The position numbers and the translations under genes were made by a program. Positions 5,603-5,908 of a stretch of 5,908 nt of DNA are shown here, piece after piece. The notes under the pieces are model-generated. The model did not search any database. It was not told the DNA's origin and saw only the letters and a list, made by a program, of their open reading frames with translations. Location: positions 1 to 5,908 of the forward strand of contig JACQMX010000101.1 of assembly GCA_016203375.1 (NCBI GenBank), written 5' to 3'. Numbering within the stretch: position 1 is the first letter of the stretch; each line of letters opens with the position of its first letter. The stretch comes from Candidatus Woesearchaeota archaeon. Its GTDB lineage: Archaea; Nanobdellota; Nanobdellia; Woesearchaeales; UBA12501.

Positions 5603-5618
5603 TCCTAAGTTATTAGGA
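5603..5618 (+). repeat. Small perfect inverted repeat between rpl10 and rpl12
   Basis: TCCTAA and TTAGGA form a six-base stem around the loop GTTA, starting directly after the rpl10 stop codon. The following sequence is rich in A, not T, so it does not look like a + strand terminator. It could be an RNA processing or stability element in the operon transcript, or chance. Confidence 0.45.
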
Positions 5619-5663
5619 CTCAAAAAATAACAAAAACTTAAAAAACAAGCAAAATATGCTATT

Positions 5664-5669
5664 GGAGGG
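5664..5669 (+). promoter_or_regulatory. Shine-Dalgarno of rpl12
   Basis: GGAGGG followed by a seven-base spacer to the ATG at 5677. It is strong, as expected for the stalk protein present in several copies per ribosome, and contrasts with the near absence of a Shine-Dalgarno before rpl10. Confidence 0.8.
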
Positions 5670-5676
5670 ATACAAT

Positions 5677-5908
5677 ATGGAATACGTCTACGCTGCAATG
5701 TTGATTCACAAGGCAGGTGGAAAGGTCACTGAGGATGCTGTTAAAAAGGTCCTCACTGCTGCTGGCGTTAAAGCGGATGACACTCGTGTCAAAGCTTTAG
5801 TTGCCGCGCTCGAAGGCGTTAATATAGACGAAGCCATCGAGAAAGCCGCAGTCGCGCCAGTTGCTGTCGCTGCCGCGCCAGCCGCTGGTGGAGCACCTGC
5901 TGCTGAAC
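5677..5908 (+). CDS. rpl12: Large-subunit ribosomal protein L12 (P1-type stalk protein), partial at window end
   Basis: Archaeal L12 forms homodimers that bind the L10 spine and recruit and stimulate elongation and other translation factors. The 77 codons present begin [20 protein letters not shown], followed by [20 protein letters not shown] (residues 25-44) and [13 protein letters not shown] (45-57), the standard helical dimerisation domain of archaeal P1. An Ala/Pro/Gly-rich hinge (58-76) follows, and the window stops inside it. The acidic tail and the C-terminal factor-binding motif lie outside the window, so they cannot be judged. It starts 74 bases after rpl10 and is the third gene of the operon. 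Confidence 0.96.
   Translation, partial: MEYVYAAMLIHKAGGKVTEDAVKKVLTAAGVKADDTRVKALVAALEGVNIDEAIEKAAVAPVAVAAAPAAGGAPAAE

Noticed and set aside
5621..5646. A separate TATA promoter for rpl12
   Set aside because: The A-rich sequence gives no good TATA element at a spacing that would keep the Shine-Dalgarno at 5664 in the leader with confidence. Plain A-richness explains it.
5066..5698. A 210-codon open frame on the minus strand across rpl10 and into rpl12
   Set aside because: It is antisense to two unmistakable ribosomal protein genes, has no recognisable motifs, and reads as an irregular mix of Cys, His and Trp typical of a shadow frame.
1..5908. CRISPR array, tRNA, insertion sequence or integration site
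   Set aside because: No regularly spaced direct repeats, no tRNA-like cloverleaf, and no transposase or terminal inverted repeats were found by reading both strands.

Overview
The window is archaeal. The evidence is a ribosomal stalk operon in archaeal form (L1 with PKRNFTQS and YTMG motifs, a P0-type L10 with its archaeal/eukaryotic insertion domain, and a P1-type L12), AT-rich boxes of archaeal TATA type about 25 bases upstream of likely transcript starts, and poly-T tracts without stable hairpins after genes. Base composition is moderately AT-rich. The short L10 and two unassigned coiled-coil lipoproteins would fit a DPANN lineage such as Woesearchaeota, but that placement is inference.

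Layout from left to right: (1) a short promoter region, then a complete phosphoenolpyruvate synthase gene (ppsA, 806 aa, + strand); (2) two genes on the minus strand, each encoding a secreted lipoprotein with a low-complexity stalk and coiled-coil segments (211 aa and 208 aa); the first runs tail to tail into ppsA with one base between the stop codons, and each seems to have its own promoter, with a poly-T terminator between them; (3) a 185-base divergent promoter region; (4) the rpl1-rpl10-rpl12 operon on the + strand, with rpl12 cut by the window end after 77 codons.

The operon makes the L1 protuberance and the L10-L12 factor-recruiting stalk of the large ribosomal subunit. Its leader can fold into a structure that contains the whole Shine-Dalgarno sequence of rpl1 and resembles the L1-binding motif used for feedback control in methanogens. 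ppsA is a central-carbon gene with no visible functional link to its neighbours.

The most interesting undescribed material is in the two lipoproteins. Hand analysis shows three cysteine-bounded antiparallel coiled-coil hairpins (one in the first protein, two in the second). In each, the two cysteines sit in equivalent core heptad positions and every core residue of one helix has a core partner equidistant from the turn. I recognise no family for them.
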